Of a stretch of DNA of 64,000 nt, positions 17,262-26,913 are shown piece by piece. Each line of letters opens with the position of its first letter. Position 1 is the first letter of the stretch. This DNA is from Planctomycetota bacterium. Lineage in GTDB: Bacteria; Planctomycetota; PLA2; JAEUHO01. Where the stretch lies: NCBI GenBank assembly GCA_020631815.1, contig JACKGW010000002.1, forward strand, positions 256,268 through 320,267, given 5' to 3'. Under the pieces are notes generated by a model. That model saw only the letters and a program-made list of their open reading frames with translations, had not been told where the DNA came from and ran no database searches. The position numbers and the translations under genes were made by a program.

Positions 17262-19553
17262 TCAGGGCGCGAACGCGAGGTCCGCGGGTTCCCCGACGCC
17301 TGTTGCACCCAGCACGCTGGCGGCGCCGGTGGTCTCGACGCGCCAGACGACGTCGCTCGCCGCGACCGTGGCGAAGAGCGCACCATCCGTCGGACGGACC
17401 GCAAGGCCCGTCGACTCGGAGAGCACGAGGGGCACGCTGTTCAGCACGACGGCGTCGGACGTGCGGAGCACGAGCAGGCGCGCGACGGCGCCGCGCGTCG
17501 TGGCATAGAGCACGCCCGCGGGCGTAAACGCCAGGCCGCCCACGGACTCGCCCGCCGCAAGCGGCAGGGCGCCGAGCTCGGTGGCCCGACCATCGGCCGT
17601 GCTCACGTGCACCAAGCGTCCGGCACCGGGGCCGTCGTCGACCAGCGCGAAGAGCACCCCGTCGTCGGGACGCGCGGCGAGATCGGCGACGTCGAGCGGC
17701 GTCCCGCCCGCGGTGACCGTGCCGAGCGCGAACACCACGCTCGCGTCGATGGGCGACAGGGCCAGCAGGTCGCTGCTGCCTCCGCTGGAGCGCGACGTGG
17801 CGAAGAGGCGACCATCGAGGTCGAAGGCGAGCCCACCCAGGCCGTCGCCGCTCACCACGGCCCCCAGCGAGATGCCGCGCGCTTCCGAAGGGCTGAGCTG
17901 CAGGACGTGCCCCTCGCCCGTGGCCGAACCCAGTGCGCCCGCGGCGAGCAGGCGCTCGGTGCGGCCCGTGTTTGAGGCACCAGGCGTCTTCGTGCGTGCG
18001 TCGAAGTCGACCGCGTTTGCGTTCGTGTCGGCGCCATCGAGGAAGCGTGCGATCGCTTGGTCGGCGACCGACGCGTCGTCGACAAGGCCGACGCCCGTGG
18101 TCTCGACCCAGGGGAACGCGGCGTCGCCCTCGTAGCTGAGCGCGTCAACCACGATGCCGCTGCGGACGAGACCGACGGCGTCGGGCGCGCCGTTCTGGAT
18201 GAGGTTGGTGTCCGGGCTGACGTCCAAGTCGGCCTCGGGCACGACGCTGGCATCGCCCGCCACGACGAAGTAGCCGCCGGGCGGCAGCGTCACCGCAGGC
18301 AGCGCGATGCTCTGGTAGACGGTGCCGCCGCCCCCCGTGCCGTTGATCAGCTGCAGCGTGTACTCCGCGAGGGACGCGGAGCCGTCACCTGCGTTGTACA
18401 GCTCGACGAACTCGCCGGTGTCCGTGCTCGGCTGGTCGTAGTCGACCTCGTTGATGACCAGGCGGGGTGAGCCCACGTGGGGCACGAAGGCGACCTGGTT
18501 GAGGGACTGCTCCTCCCGGCCGTCGGGCAGGCGCACGAACACGTCGGCCATCACGAGCCCATCGACGCCGGGCAGCGGCGACAGCGCCCGCACGGTCGCC
18601 GAGGACGTGATGAGGCCGGGCACTTCGAGGCGGTCGGTGGTGCCTCCGCGGAACGGGGTCCCCGCGGTCGCCCGGAAGGTCAGGGTCGCGATGCCGCCGA
18701 TGGGCGTGAGCTCGCTGCCCTGTACGAGGACGATGGACGGCACCTTCGCGTCGTAGCTGCTGGGGATGACGGCGCCTACGGTGAACGGTGGCGGCGGCGG
18801 CGGGCCCTCGAAGCGCGCGTACCACCGATCGCTCTCCGCTTGGCCCCCGTCTTGGAGCAGCAGGGCGACCTCGCAGAACCACGACCCCGTGACGTCGACT
18901 TCAGGTGACGTGAAGGCGATCTGCGTGGGCGACAGCACGGTTCCGACCACGTCCACGGAGGCCGCGGTCTCGTCGAGGAAGGGCGTTCCGGCCACCGTGT
19001 GGAACGTGATCGTGGCCGACGAGCCGAGCGGGCCGAAGCCCTCGCCCAGCAGCACGACAGGCCCCGGCGGCGTCCCATCGATCAGCGTCGGCTCCGTGCC
19101 CGTGATGCGCAAGCGCCCGGGCTCGAGGCGGGCGCCCGGCGTGGAGAACATGGTGTGCCCTCCGCCGGCCAGCTGGACCTCCACGTCGGCCTCGACGACA
19201 CCCGGCCATGTGCGCGGGATGCCCGGGTCCGGCAGCGTGCCGCGCACTTGGCGATCGGAGTCGACCTTGCCGATCGCATCGAGGATGGCCGACGTCCCGC
19301 CGAGGAACGGCGTCCCCTCCCGTGCGTGCAGGGTCAAGGTGACCGTGTCCCCGCGCCGGGCGAAGTCCCGACCCAGCAGCCGATAGGCGCGTGAGCCCTG
19401 GCTCGTGACGAGCAGCGGGTCGAACTGCTCGACGACGGGGTTCGCGCTGCCGTCCGTGGCAACGGGAGCCGAGCCGCCGCCTCCGCACCCACCCAAGAGT
19501 GCGGCCGTGACGAGCAAGCAGGACGTGGCGACGAGAAGCGTGAGATGGCGCAT
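17262..19553 (-). CDS. Large lipoprotein with IPT-like, lamin-tail and propeller regions
   Basis: 763-aa lipoprotein (lipobox LLGGC near residue 22). Next come three or four IPT/TIG-like beta-sandwiches built on the pattern F-x-x-x-x-G-T-P-F-x-x-x-x (for example LTLHAREGTPFLGGT, ITFHTVAGTPFLDET, LTFRATAGTPFRGGT), residues about 35-370. A lamin-tail domain follows (LVINEVDYDQPSTDTGEFVELYN, about 380-500). The C-terminal 250 residues form a repeat-rich, propeller-like region. This suits a surface or secreted structural protein. Function unknown. It sits 9 bp from the convergent PhoX-like stop. Confidence 0.82.
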   Translation of the reverse strand: MRHLTLLVATSCLLVTAALLGGCGGGGSAPVATDGSANPVVEQFDPLLVTSQGSRAYRLLGRDFARRGDTVTLTLHAREGTPFLGGTSAILDAIGKVDSDRQVRGTLPDPGIPRTWPGVVEADVEVQLAGGGHTMFSTPGARLEPGRLRITGTEPTLIDGTPPGPVVLLGEGFGPLGSSATITFHTVAGTPFLDETAASVDVVGTVLSPTQIAFTSPEVDVTGSWFCEVALLLQDGGQAESDRWYARFEGPPPPPPFTVGAVIPSSYDAKVPSIVLVQGSELTPIGGIATLTFRATAGTPFRGGTTDRLEVPGLITSSATVRALSPLPGVDGLVMADVFVRLPDGREEQSLNQVAFVPHVGSPRLVINEVDYDQPSTDTGEFVELYNAGDGSASLAEYTLQLINGTGGGGTVYQSIALPAVTLPPGGYFVVAGDASVVPEADLDVSPDTNLIQNGAPDAVGLVRSGIVVDALSYEGDAAFPWVETTGVGLVDDASVADQAIARFLDGADTNANAVDFDARTKTPGASNTGRTERLLAAGALGSATGEGHVLQLSPSEARGISLGAVVSGDGLGGLAFDLDGRLFATSRSSGGSSDLLALSPIDASVVFALGTVTAGGTPLDVADLAARPDDGVLFALVDDGPGAGRLVHVSTADGRATELGALPLAAGESVGGLAFTPAGVLYATTRGAVARLLVLRTSDAVVLNSVPLVLSESTGLAVRPTDGALFATVAASDVVWRVETTGAASVLGATGVGEPADLAFAP

Positions 19554-19646
19554 GGCGGCGGACCGTAGGCGTGGGCGGGGAAGAACCAGGTTGCTCCCCA
19601 GGAAGACCACGTGAAGGGCGGGCCGCGGTCACGCGGCGGTCGCTCT

Positions 19647-22600
19647 TCAGCCGACGGTCGGCTGGTGGACGGGTAGCAGCGTGAGCCGCTCGCGCGGGTC
19701 GTCGCCGCTCTCGGCGTACCCACCCAGCTGGAAGACGTGGGCGCGGTAGCTCAGGAGGTCGATCAAGGAGAGCGTCTGCACGGAGCGCAGCGTGACGATC
19801 TGCTCGCTGATGCGTCGCGGGTGGCGCAGGAGGTCGGCGACGCGTCGCGTCCCCTCGACGGCCGCGTCGGCTTGACCGTGCTGACCCCACGCCCACAGCG
19901 CGCTCCGCACGCCTGCGTCGTGAACCACGAGGCGCCAGAAGGCCCGGCGTGTCCTGCGCTGACGCGTTCCATGGGCCGCCCACCAGCGCTTGAACATGCG
20001 CTTCAGGCGCGGGCGCGGCCACAGCACGACGCTCGCCAGAGGACGCTCCAGGACCCCGGCCATGGCTTCGTCGAGCACGGGACCTGCCGAGAGCAGGGTC
20101 TTCACACCCTCGTAGTCCCCGCGGTAGGCGATGGCGAGCGCACGAAGCGACTCGCCGCGGAACGCATCGCGCGGCACCCCGACCTGCTCGGCGACCCGAT
20201 CGAGGAGGCCGTCTTCGATCAGGCGCGTCAAGCGGCGCATGTCCGTGCGGGCGCCCACGCGCAGCTCCTCCACGTCGCGCCGCAAGGCGGGCCGCGCCCC
20301 GAGGAACGCCAAATCCTCACTGGCGTGGTCGACCGCTGCGCGGCCCCCGGGGCCGGGCCAGGACACGCCCAGGTACTCCGGGTCCATGCGCGCGCGCAGC
20401 AACATGCAGGCTTCCACGATGGGATCGCGCATGCGCCCGATCTTGCGCACGGCGGTCTCGTAGTCCGCGTGCATGGCGACTTCGGGGTGCAGGCGCTGTT
20501 CCGTGCGCCGGATCTCCCCCACCGCGCGGGCTACCCAGAGGAACGCCGTCCACGCACTCTTGAGGAACAGCAGGAGCAGGCGCAAGGGGATGAAGAGACC
20601 GCGGCCCCCCTGCAGCCAGTCGTTGTAGAGCTGGTACAGGTTGGCAAGTCGTCGCTCCTTGGGCCGCAAGTGCCGCGGGTACGTACCGAAGATCTCGCGG
20701 ACCAGCACTTGGCGATCGACGACGAGCTTCGCACGCACGTCGTCGCCGTACACCTCGGCCACCTCGGTATCGCGGCTGGGGTCCACGTCGAGGAAGTGGA
20801 GCGCCTTGAACGCCGTGGTCTGGTAGACGACGTCGCGCGGGCGGAACTTGGAGCCGTGCAAGTCATCGGTAGCGCCGTGCTTCCACCGCTCGTACGCCGC
20901 TCGCTCCTCGGGCGTCGATCGCGGCAGCTCGGCCAGGGGGATGGCGTGGCGGTTGTAGTCCACGATGAGCCGCGCCACGTCCTGCGTGACCGCCTTGCTG
21001 ATGAAGCTGAACCACAGGTACGGACCGCCGAACATCGTCCGCTTGCGCAGGAGATCCAGCCGCAGAAGCTGGCGCTCGTCGCGGCGACCGATGCACCACG
21101 CGAGGCGACGCATCTCCTGCAAGGCCGGGTCACCGAGCAGCTGGGAGGTCGTGCGGTTGTCGTTCTCGACGAACAGCGCGCCGTCCAAGCTGTCGCGGTA
21201 CAGCATGACGACGCGGTCGAGCGTCTCGGTGACGCCGCTGTTCGCGCCGCTGGAGGGCGCCACGAGCCAGGAGCGGACGACGCGCAGGAACGTCTCCCGT
21301 CGGGAGTCGCCGTCGGGCGTGACGGCGCCCGGGACGACGCGGCTCTCCGGGGCCAGGACGCGCTGCTCGAAGATCTCCGCATCGCGCGTGAGGTAGCGGC
21401 CCTTGATGGCCTCGGTGAGCGCCAGGTACTGGGCGTAGGCGACCTGCTCGTAGAAGGCCGTCGCCCGGCCCGCCAGGCTGCGTAGCCACCAGCCGATGCC
21501 CAAGACGAGCAGGCAGATGCCACCCAGCAGGAGCAGCGTGTCGCCGATGAGGCTCTCGATCCACGCGGCCCAACCGCGGGCGTCCACGCCGAACACGCCG
21601 GCCACCCCCTGCAGCAGCAGGAACACGCCGCCGATCAGCAGCAGCTTGCGCGCGGGTCTGAGGCTGGCGCGGAACATCACCGTGCCCACGCGGTCCACGA
21701 GCTCGGCGGGCGTCACCGTGCCGTGGAGATCGCCAAGCGCCATCACGCGGTCGTGGTGGCGCCTCAGCTCGCGCCCGAGCGCGTGCGAAGCCGCGGCGGC
21801 GATCTGGCCGTCGGTCATGCCCGGCGCCAAGCGTGGCACCGCGTGGCGCAGGACGGGGAACCAGCGGATCGGAGGCCGGGCAAAGAGCCGCGCGGCGCGC
21901 GCCGAGCGGGCCACGAAGTCCTGTCCATACTCCGCCTCGAGCTGCTCGGGCGTGACGGACTCGAGCCGATCGAAGAACACCTCGGCGGGCACCTCGACCG
22001 TGGTTCGCTTCGTCACCAGGTCTTGGCGCGCAGGGCGCTTCAGCCAGCCGCGCTCGCGCGCCTCGGCCAGCGCCGCCACGCGCGTGCCCAGCACGCTGGC
22101 GCGGTCCTCGGGTGGAGCGCTGCGAAGCAGGACGTTCCACGCCTCGTCCACCCGACCCTGCAGGCGCGCTGCACGACGGGCCACGCCCTCGCCCACGCGG
22201 CGGGCGGCTTCGCGCTCTTCGCGACGTGGGTAGAGGATGACGTTGCGGTTGAGCAAGTCGCCATAGCGCCGCATGAGGCGGTCCAGACCGCGGGCCAGGA
22301 AGCCGTATGCGCGAATCATGCGGATCAGGGGCAGGAGGACGCGCAGGTAGCGCGCCACGCGTGTGATGCGGATCAGGCGCAGCAGCCGTCCCCAGCGCGC
22401 TTGGTCGGCGGCCACCAGCTTGTCCTGCAGGGTCAACAGGCCAAACGGGATCGACGGAACGAAGTCGATCAGGAAGTGGCGCACGAACCACGAGCCCTTG
22501 CCCTTGACCAAGGCCAGCTTGACGAAGAACTCGGTCAGGAAGATGCCGCAGGCCAGCGTGTCGATCGTCGTCAGCACCAGCTGCACGCCGAGCGGCGGGT

Positions 22601-23456
22601 CGAAGATCGCCTCGGCAAGCAGGATGCCGACGACCACGAAGATCAGCAGCAGCACGAGCCGCTCGAAGCGCGCGACCGTCCGCGCGCCGAAGCGGTCTTC
22701 CAGGGCGTCCTGCAGCTGACGCTCTTGCACCTCGACGCGCAGGCGCCTCAGCTTGCGGTCCAGTGGCTTGCCCACGGACGTACCACGCTCCATCGTGCGG
22801 CGGTGCCACGCGATGTCGTCGGCGACCAGGTGCAGGTGCTGGGCCGCGCGCTCCGGCGGCATGTCGTCCACCCCGGTCAGGACATCGTCGGCACTGTCCA
22901 CGAGCGCGCGGACCTGGAGGGCGCGTTGCTGGGCCGTCGGGGACGCGGCGGCCAGGGCGTCGCGAACGGCGGCACGCTTTCCACCTACCGGGGAGGGGTC
23001 GTCGTGGTCACGATCCCGACAGAGCGCCTCGCGCTCCAACGCGGTCGCATCCAGGAGATGCTCGAAGAGCTGCGCCGCGTACCCCTCGTCCCGGTCTTCG
23101 CGCGCCAGCAGGGCTTCGGCCGTGCGCTGCCAGCGCTCGCCCTCGTCGGTCACGAGCTGCTCGACGAGCTCCTCGGCCGCTTGCGCGGCCTCGGCTTGGT
23201 CCAGCGTGCGCGCGTCGTCGCCCCACGCCTCCATGGCGGCCATCACGGGATGACCCCGGCGGCCCGCAAGCTCCGGGTCCGAAGCGTGCTCGGCCAGGGC
23301 GAGGCAGAGGTCCTTCTCGATGGCAGCCAGCGCCTCGGCACGACGCAGGGGCGGCGCCTCGCTGTCGGCGCCCACCGCTGCCACGCACGCCTCCAGCTGC
23401 CCGAGCGCCACGGGCAGGGGGGCGTTCGGGAGCGGGGGGATCGACGGTTCGGTCAC
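19647..23456 (-). CDS. Large membrane protein with voltage-sensor-like domain
   Basis: About 1269 aa. Residues 1-255 are soluble and helical. Residues 265-385 form four membrane segments arranged like a voltage-sensor domain: S1 (266-286), S2 with TEFFVKL (290-314), S3 with DFVPSIPF (327-345), and an S4 with arginine at every third position (R354, 357, 360, 363, 366, 369, 372). No K+-channel filter (TVGYG-like) follows. Two more membrane segments lie near residues 625-690 and one near 960, separated by long cytosolic regions. The first plausible start is GTG at 23456, divergent from the gene at 23608; start confidence is modest. Function unknown. Confidence 0.75.
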   Translation of the reverse strand: MTEPSIPPLPNAPLPVALGQLEACVAAVGADSEAPPLRRAEALAAIEKDLCLALAEHASDPELAGRRGHPVMAAMEAWGDDARTLDQAEAAQAAEELVEQLVTDEGERWQRTAEALLAREDRDEGYAAQLFEHLLDATALEREALCRDRDHDDPSPVGGKRAAVRDALAAASPTAQQRALQVRALVDSADDVLTGVDDMPPERAAQHLHLVADDIAWHRRTMERGTSVGKPLDRKLRRLRVEVQERQLQDALEDRFGARTVARFERLVLLLIFVVVGILLAEAIFDPPLGVQLVLTTIDTLACGIFLTEFFVKLALVKGKGSWFVRHFLIDFVPSIPFGLLTLQDKLVAADQARWGRLLRLIRITRVARYLRVLLPLIRMIRAYGFLARGLDRLMRRYGDLLNRNVILYPRREEREAARRVGEGVARRAARLQGRVDEAWNVLLRSAPPEDRASVLGTRVAALAEARERGWLKRPARQDLVTKRTTVEVPAEVFFDRLESVTPEQLEAEYGQDFVARSARAARLFARPPIRWFPVLRHAVPRLAPGMTDGQIAAAASHALGRELRRHHDRVMALGDLHGTVTPAELVDRVGTVMFRASLRPARKLLLIGGVFLLLQGVAGVFGVDARGWAAWIESLIGDTLLLLGGICLLVLGIGWWLRSLAGRATAFYEQVAYAQYLALTEAIKGRYLTRDAEIFEQRVLAPESRVVPGAVTPDGDSRRETFLRVVRSWLVAPSSGANSGVTETLDRVVMLYRDSLDGALFVENDNRTTSQLLGDPALQEMRRLAWCIGRRDERQLLRLDLLRKRTMFGGPYLWFSFISKAVTQDVARLIVDYNRHAIPLAELPRSTPEERAAYERWKHGATDDLHGSKFRPRDVVYQTTAFKALHFLDVDPSRDTEVAEVYGDDVRAKLVVDRQVLVREIFGTYPRHLRPKERRLANLYQLYNDWLQGGRGLFIPLRLLLLFLKSAWTAFLWVARAVGEIRRTEQRLHPEVAMHADYETAVRKIGRMRDPIVEACMLLRARMDPEYLGVSWPGPGGRAAVDHASEDLAFLGARPALRRDVEELRVGARTDMRRLTRLIEDGLLDRVAEQVGVPRDAFRGESLRALAIAYRGDYEGVKTLLSAGPVLDEAMAGVLERPLASVVLWPRPRLKRMFKRWWAAHGTRQRRTRRAFWRLVVHDAGVRSALWAWGQHGQADAAVEGTRRVADLLRHPRRISEQIVTLRSVQTLSLIDLLSYRAHVFQLGGYAESGDDPRERLTLLPVHQPTVG

Positions 23457-23607
23457 GTAGTCGGCGCGATCCTCGCAGGGCGCCCGGCGCGCGGCCCGAT
23501 CTTGCCGTCCCGCGCGCCGCGCCCGCACAGGTGACCGGGTGGGCGCCGACCGCGTGGAGCCCCCTGTGCGCCCGCACCGACCGGCGGGCCCGCCCCCGGA
23601 GGTCGCC

Positions 23608-24486
23608 ATGCCTGTCCGTCGTCGTCTGTCATCCGCCCTGCTGCCCCTGGCCCTCGCCGCAGCGTTCGCCGCCCGCCCGGCCCGCGCCGACTGCAGCGAC
23701 TGTCCGCCCCCCACCGAGCGCGAGCTGCGCCAGCAGCCCGGCTTCGAGATCCTCGACCGCTGGGGCCCGTGGGGCATCGGCAAGGACTATGTCGAGATCG
23801 ACGGGGGCGAGTGCCGCGTCGTGCTCGAAGACACACCCGTCATCGTCAAGGTGTCGTCGTGGCTGGCGCTGCGGGCCACGGGTGAGGTGTGGCACTGCCC
23901 CCATGGCAGCAGCACCGACCGCGTGGTCATCGAGACGCGACAGGGCGACTCCACCACGTGGAGCGTCAGTGGCTCCTTCGGGCTCGACGCGGGGCTCGCG
24001 ATCGCCTCGCTCGAAGCCTCCATCAATGCGGGCCGCACCCGCGGCGAGACCATCACGGAGGTCACGCGCGTCGAGAAGACGATCAGTGCCGCGTGGTGCC
24101 TGCGCATCCCCTGGGAGGGCTACTTCGAGATCGCCCGCTACGAAGCCCGGGCACCCGGTCGCGTCGAGCGCCGCTGGGCCTGGTGGACGAAGAACGTCGC
24201 CACGGGCAGCAGCGTGCACGCCCACGGCGAGATGTGGGTCACGTGCGAGAGCGGCGAGCTGGTGCTGTGGCGACGCGCGCCGATCGCCGGCATCTTCCAC
24301 CTGAGCCAGCGGCCCTGCGTGGACCCGACGTGTGCCGGGCTCACCCCGCGCGATCTCGGGTGGTTCCCCGAGCCGCCCTCGCCGCCGCCCGTCATCACCG
24401 AGCCGTCGTCCCCGCCGCCGCCGAGCGAGCCGGTCGAGGACGTCGATCACATCACGCTGGACGATCCGATCGAGGAGCCCCGATGA
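23608..24486 (+). CDS. Secreted protein with Pro-rich tail
   Basis: 292-aa exported protein: signal peptide (MPVRRRLSSALLPLALAAAFAARPARA-D), then a DCSDC motif, a beta-rich domain with a few more Cys, and a C-terminal Pro/Ser/Glu tail (PPSPPPVITEPSSPPPPSEP). The ATG at 23608 follows GGAGG with good spacing. The stop overlaps the next gene's start (ATGA), so the two are co-translated. No known family recognised. Confidence 0.72.
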   Translation: MPVRRRLSSALLPLALAAAFAARPARADCSDCPPPTERELRQQPGFEILDRWGPWGIGKDYVEIDGGECRVVLEDTPVIVKVSSWLALRATGEVWHCPHGSSTDRVVIETRQGDSTTWSVSGSFGLDAGLAIASLEASINAGRTRGETITEVTRVEKTISAAWCLRIPWEGYFEIARYEARAPGRVERRWAWWTKNVATGSSVHAHGEMWVTCESGELVLWRRAPIAGIFHLSQRPCVDPTCAGLTPRDLGWFPEPPSPPPVITEPSSPPPPSEPVEDVDHITLDDPIEEPR

Positions 24487-25934
24487 CGTCGTCGCGCCGG
24501 CCCGCCGCGGCCGTGACGTGCGCCGTTCTCGCCCTTCTCTTCCTCGCTGCAGGAGGGCCCGCATCCGGCGGGTCCTCCGACGCGCGCCGCCTCCCGCCGG
24601 GCACCGCGACACGCATCGGGGCTCCCCCTTTCGAGCCGTCGTCCACGGACGACGGCGACGTCACGCGCTGGATCCGGCACGCCGAAGCCCTGGCCGAGGC
24701 CGAAGGCCTCACGGTGCATGCCGCCGACCTCTGGCTGTCGAGCGCATTCGCCTGGGAGCGGCGGCCTGCGGACCGCGCGCGTGCCCTCGTCGACTACCGT
24801 CGCGCGCGCGAGCTCTACCCGGCCGGCTCCCCGCGCCAGGGCTTGGCGGCTGCACGCATGGTGGCGCTGTACCTGGAGGCGGGCAACGCACCCGAGGCCG
24901 AGACCGCCTTCGCGTGGCTCGCCGGCTGGCAGGGACATCCGCCTCGGGGCGTCGACGCGACCGTGGCCACGGCGGACGTGGCCCTGCTCGAGCGCGTGCA
25001 GCTCCAGCGCGTCGTGCTGCAGTCGCGACTCGCGCGCATGTACGGCCGCTTCCGCGACGCGGCGCTCCTGCTGGAGGGACTCGCTGGAGACCCAACGAGC
25101 CCGGCCGATGCCTCGCGGCGCGCCAGCTGGTGGATGCAGGCCGCACGGGCCTGGGTCCGCGCCAACGAGCACGACGCCGCCGACCGCGCCGCGCGCGCGG
25201 CGATGGCCATCGTGGAGGAGCCGCAGGAGAAGGCGCGGCTCGACCTGTGGCGCTTGCACGCCCGCTTCGATGCGCTCGACGAGCATGGCGATCCGACGGC
25301 ACCTGCATCCTGGCCCGGCGAGGCCTTCGAGGACGCCGCGCACGATCACCTCCGCGCGTGGTCACGCACGCCCGAGGGCGCGTGCCATGCCCTCGCGCTG
25401 GCCTCGACGGCGCTGCAAGCCGACGCACCGGACGCGGCGGCCCGCCTCTACGCCGTGGCGCTGGACAACCCCGTGCTGAGGGCCCGCGCTGCCGTCGACC
25501 TCGACGTGCTCGAGGGGCTGCTCGTACCGATCGCGCTGGCACTTCGCCGAGGTGACCTCGACGAGGCAGAGCGGCAGATCACCGAGGTCGAGGCACTCCG
25601 CGACGAGCCTCATCCCACCTTGGACGCACTCCGTATCCAGCTGGCCGAGCACCGCGCCGGCTTGCTCCACGAGCCCGACGTCCCGCGACCCGAGCCCCGG
25701 CCCACGCTGCATCCGCGCATCGACGTCGCATCCCCGACCGCCCACGAGCACGACGTCACGCGAGACGCCTCACGCGAGCGACGGCGCGCGCAACCGTCCG
25801 CCAAACCCGGCCAGCTGCTCGCCGGGTTGGCGCTGGCGATCGTGGCGCTGGCGATCGCCTTCGTGGCTGCTACACGACGACGAGCGGGTCGTCGCCGGCT
25901 TCGAGCACGTCGCCCACGACGGCGCGCGTCGTGA
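24483..25934 (+). CDS. TPR-like helical repeat protein with C-terminal anchor
   Basis: 483-aa protein: N-terminal export segment (about residues 8-28), then a long alpha-helical region of degenerate TPR/SEL1-like repeats (Ala-Leu-Arg-rich helix pairs, about residues 55-390), a Pro-rich linker, a C-terminal membrane segment (LLAGLALAIVALAIAFVAA) and a strongly basic tail. The layout suggests a periplasmic scaffold anchored at its C-terminus. It is coupled to the upstream secreted protein by a 4-bp overlap, so they probably work together. The last 65 bp overlap the convergent selD. Function unknown. Confidence 0.72.
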   Translation: MTSSRRPAAAVTCAVLALLFLAAGGPASGGSSDARRLPPGTATRIGAPPFEPSSTDDGDVTRWIRHAEALAEAEGLTVHAADLWLSSAFAWERRPADRARALVDYRRARELYPAGSPRQGLAAARMVALYLEAGNAPEAETAFAWLAGWQGHPPRGVDATVATADVALLERVQLQRVVLQSRLARMYGRFRDAALLLEGLAGDPTSPADASRRASWWMQAARAWVRANEHDAADRAARAAMAIVEEPQEKARLDLWRLHARFDALDEHGDPTAPASWPGEAFEDAAHDHLRAWSRTPEGACHALALASTALQADAPDAAARLYAVALDNPVLRARAAVDLDVLEGLLVPIALALRRGDLDEAERQITEVEALRDEPHPTLDALRIQLAEHRAGLLHEPDVPRPEPRPTLHPRIDVASPTAHEHDVTRDASRERRRAQPSAKPGQLLAGLALAIVALAIAFVAATRRRAGRRRLRARRPRRRAS

Positions 25935-26913
25935 CACCGCGCTGCTCGAGCGCCTCCAGCAGGGCATCGACACGATCTGGCGGCACGGCCATCAGGAGGC
26001 CGCCGCTGGTCTGGGGATCGGCCAGCACGCGCCGTTGGAGGTCGTCGCCGCCCTCCCAGCGCACCTTGCCTTCGGAGTAGGCCAGGTTGCGGTTGAGCCC
26101 ACCACAGGTGTTCGGCCCGGTTGCGTAGGTCGCAAGGCCCTCGATCCACGGCACGTCGGACGCGCGCAGACGCATCGTCACACCGGCCGCCGTCGCCATG
26201 CCCAGGACGTGTCCCAGGATGCCGAAGCCGGTGATGTCCGTCGCCGCGTGCACGCCCACCTCGACCATGGCTTCGCCGGCGGGGCGGTTCAGCGTGGACA
26301 TCACGTCCATCACACGCTGCTCGGTGTCTTCGTCCAGCTCGCCGCGCTTGAGCGCGGTGCAGAGGTAGCCGCTGCCGATCGGCTTGGTCAGCACGAGGAC
26401 GTCACCCGGCCGGGCGCCGGCATTGGTCACGATGCGCTTCGGATGCACGACGCCCAACACGCAGAGACCGAACTTGATCTCCTCGTCGCGGACCGTGTGA
26501 CCGCCCACGAGCGGCGTGTCGGCTTCGCGCAGGACCTCGATGGCGCCGTTGAGGATGGCCGCGGGCACCTCCTCGGGCACCTTGGCCGGCAGGGCGTAGA
26601 CGCAGACAGCCGAGACCGGGCGAGCGCCCATGGCGTAGATGTCGGACAGGCTGTTGGCTGCACCGACGCGGCCGAAGCCCTCCGGGTCGTCGACCATCGG
26701 CGGAAAGAAGTCGACGGTCTGGACGAGGGCCACGTCATCCGACAGACGGACGACGCCCGCATCGTCGGACGTCTCCGAGCCGACGAGGACGCTGGGGTGG
26801 GTGAAGCGCCGCACGGGCGCGAGCAAGGCCTCGAGCGTGGCCTTGTCCACCTTGGCGGATCAGCCGCCGGCACCGGCGTACTTGGTCAGGCGGATGGCGC
26901 GATCACGGGCCAT
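25870..26913 (-). CDS. selD: Selenide, water dikinase, itself a selenoprotein
   Basis: Makes selenophosphate from selenide and ATP for selenocysteine (and seleno-tRNA) synthesis. The body (SDDAGVVRL, VDFFPPMVDDPEGFGRVGAANSLSDIYAMGA, GGHTV, PQTSGGLL) is unmistakably SelD. Conventional translation starts at a GTG (26850) and lacks the catalytic N-terminus. Reading from the ATG at 26913 restores it: LTKYAGAGG-U-SAKV, with TGA at 26860-26862 at the catalytic Cys/Sec position (residue 18). The ATG overlaps the selA stop by 11 bp. A 7-bp stem with an 8-nt loop lies 14 nt after the UGA. 347 aa with Sec. Strong case for a Sec-containing SelD. Confidence 0.92.
26824..26862 (-). other. Sec UGA codon and candidate bacterial SECIS hairpin
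   Basis: The in-frame TGA of selD (26860-26862) is followed after 14 nt by a perfect 7-bp inverted repeat (CAAGGCC ... GGCCTTG, 26845-26839 and 26830-26824) enclosing an 8-nt loop ACGCTCGA. The distance from UGA to the loop (21 nt) is in the range used by bacterial SECIS elements. The loop lacks the GU of the E. coli element, which SelB variants tolerate differently. Seen directly; the SelB-binding role is inference. Confidence 0.65.

Noticed and set aside
25870..26850. selD starting at GTG 26850
   Set aside because: That start omits the catalytic N-terminus, while the ATG at 26913 overlaps selA and restores the family motif with Sec at the active site.
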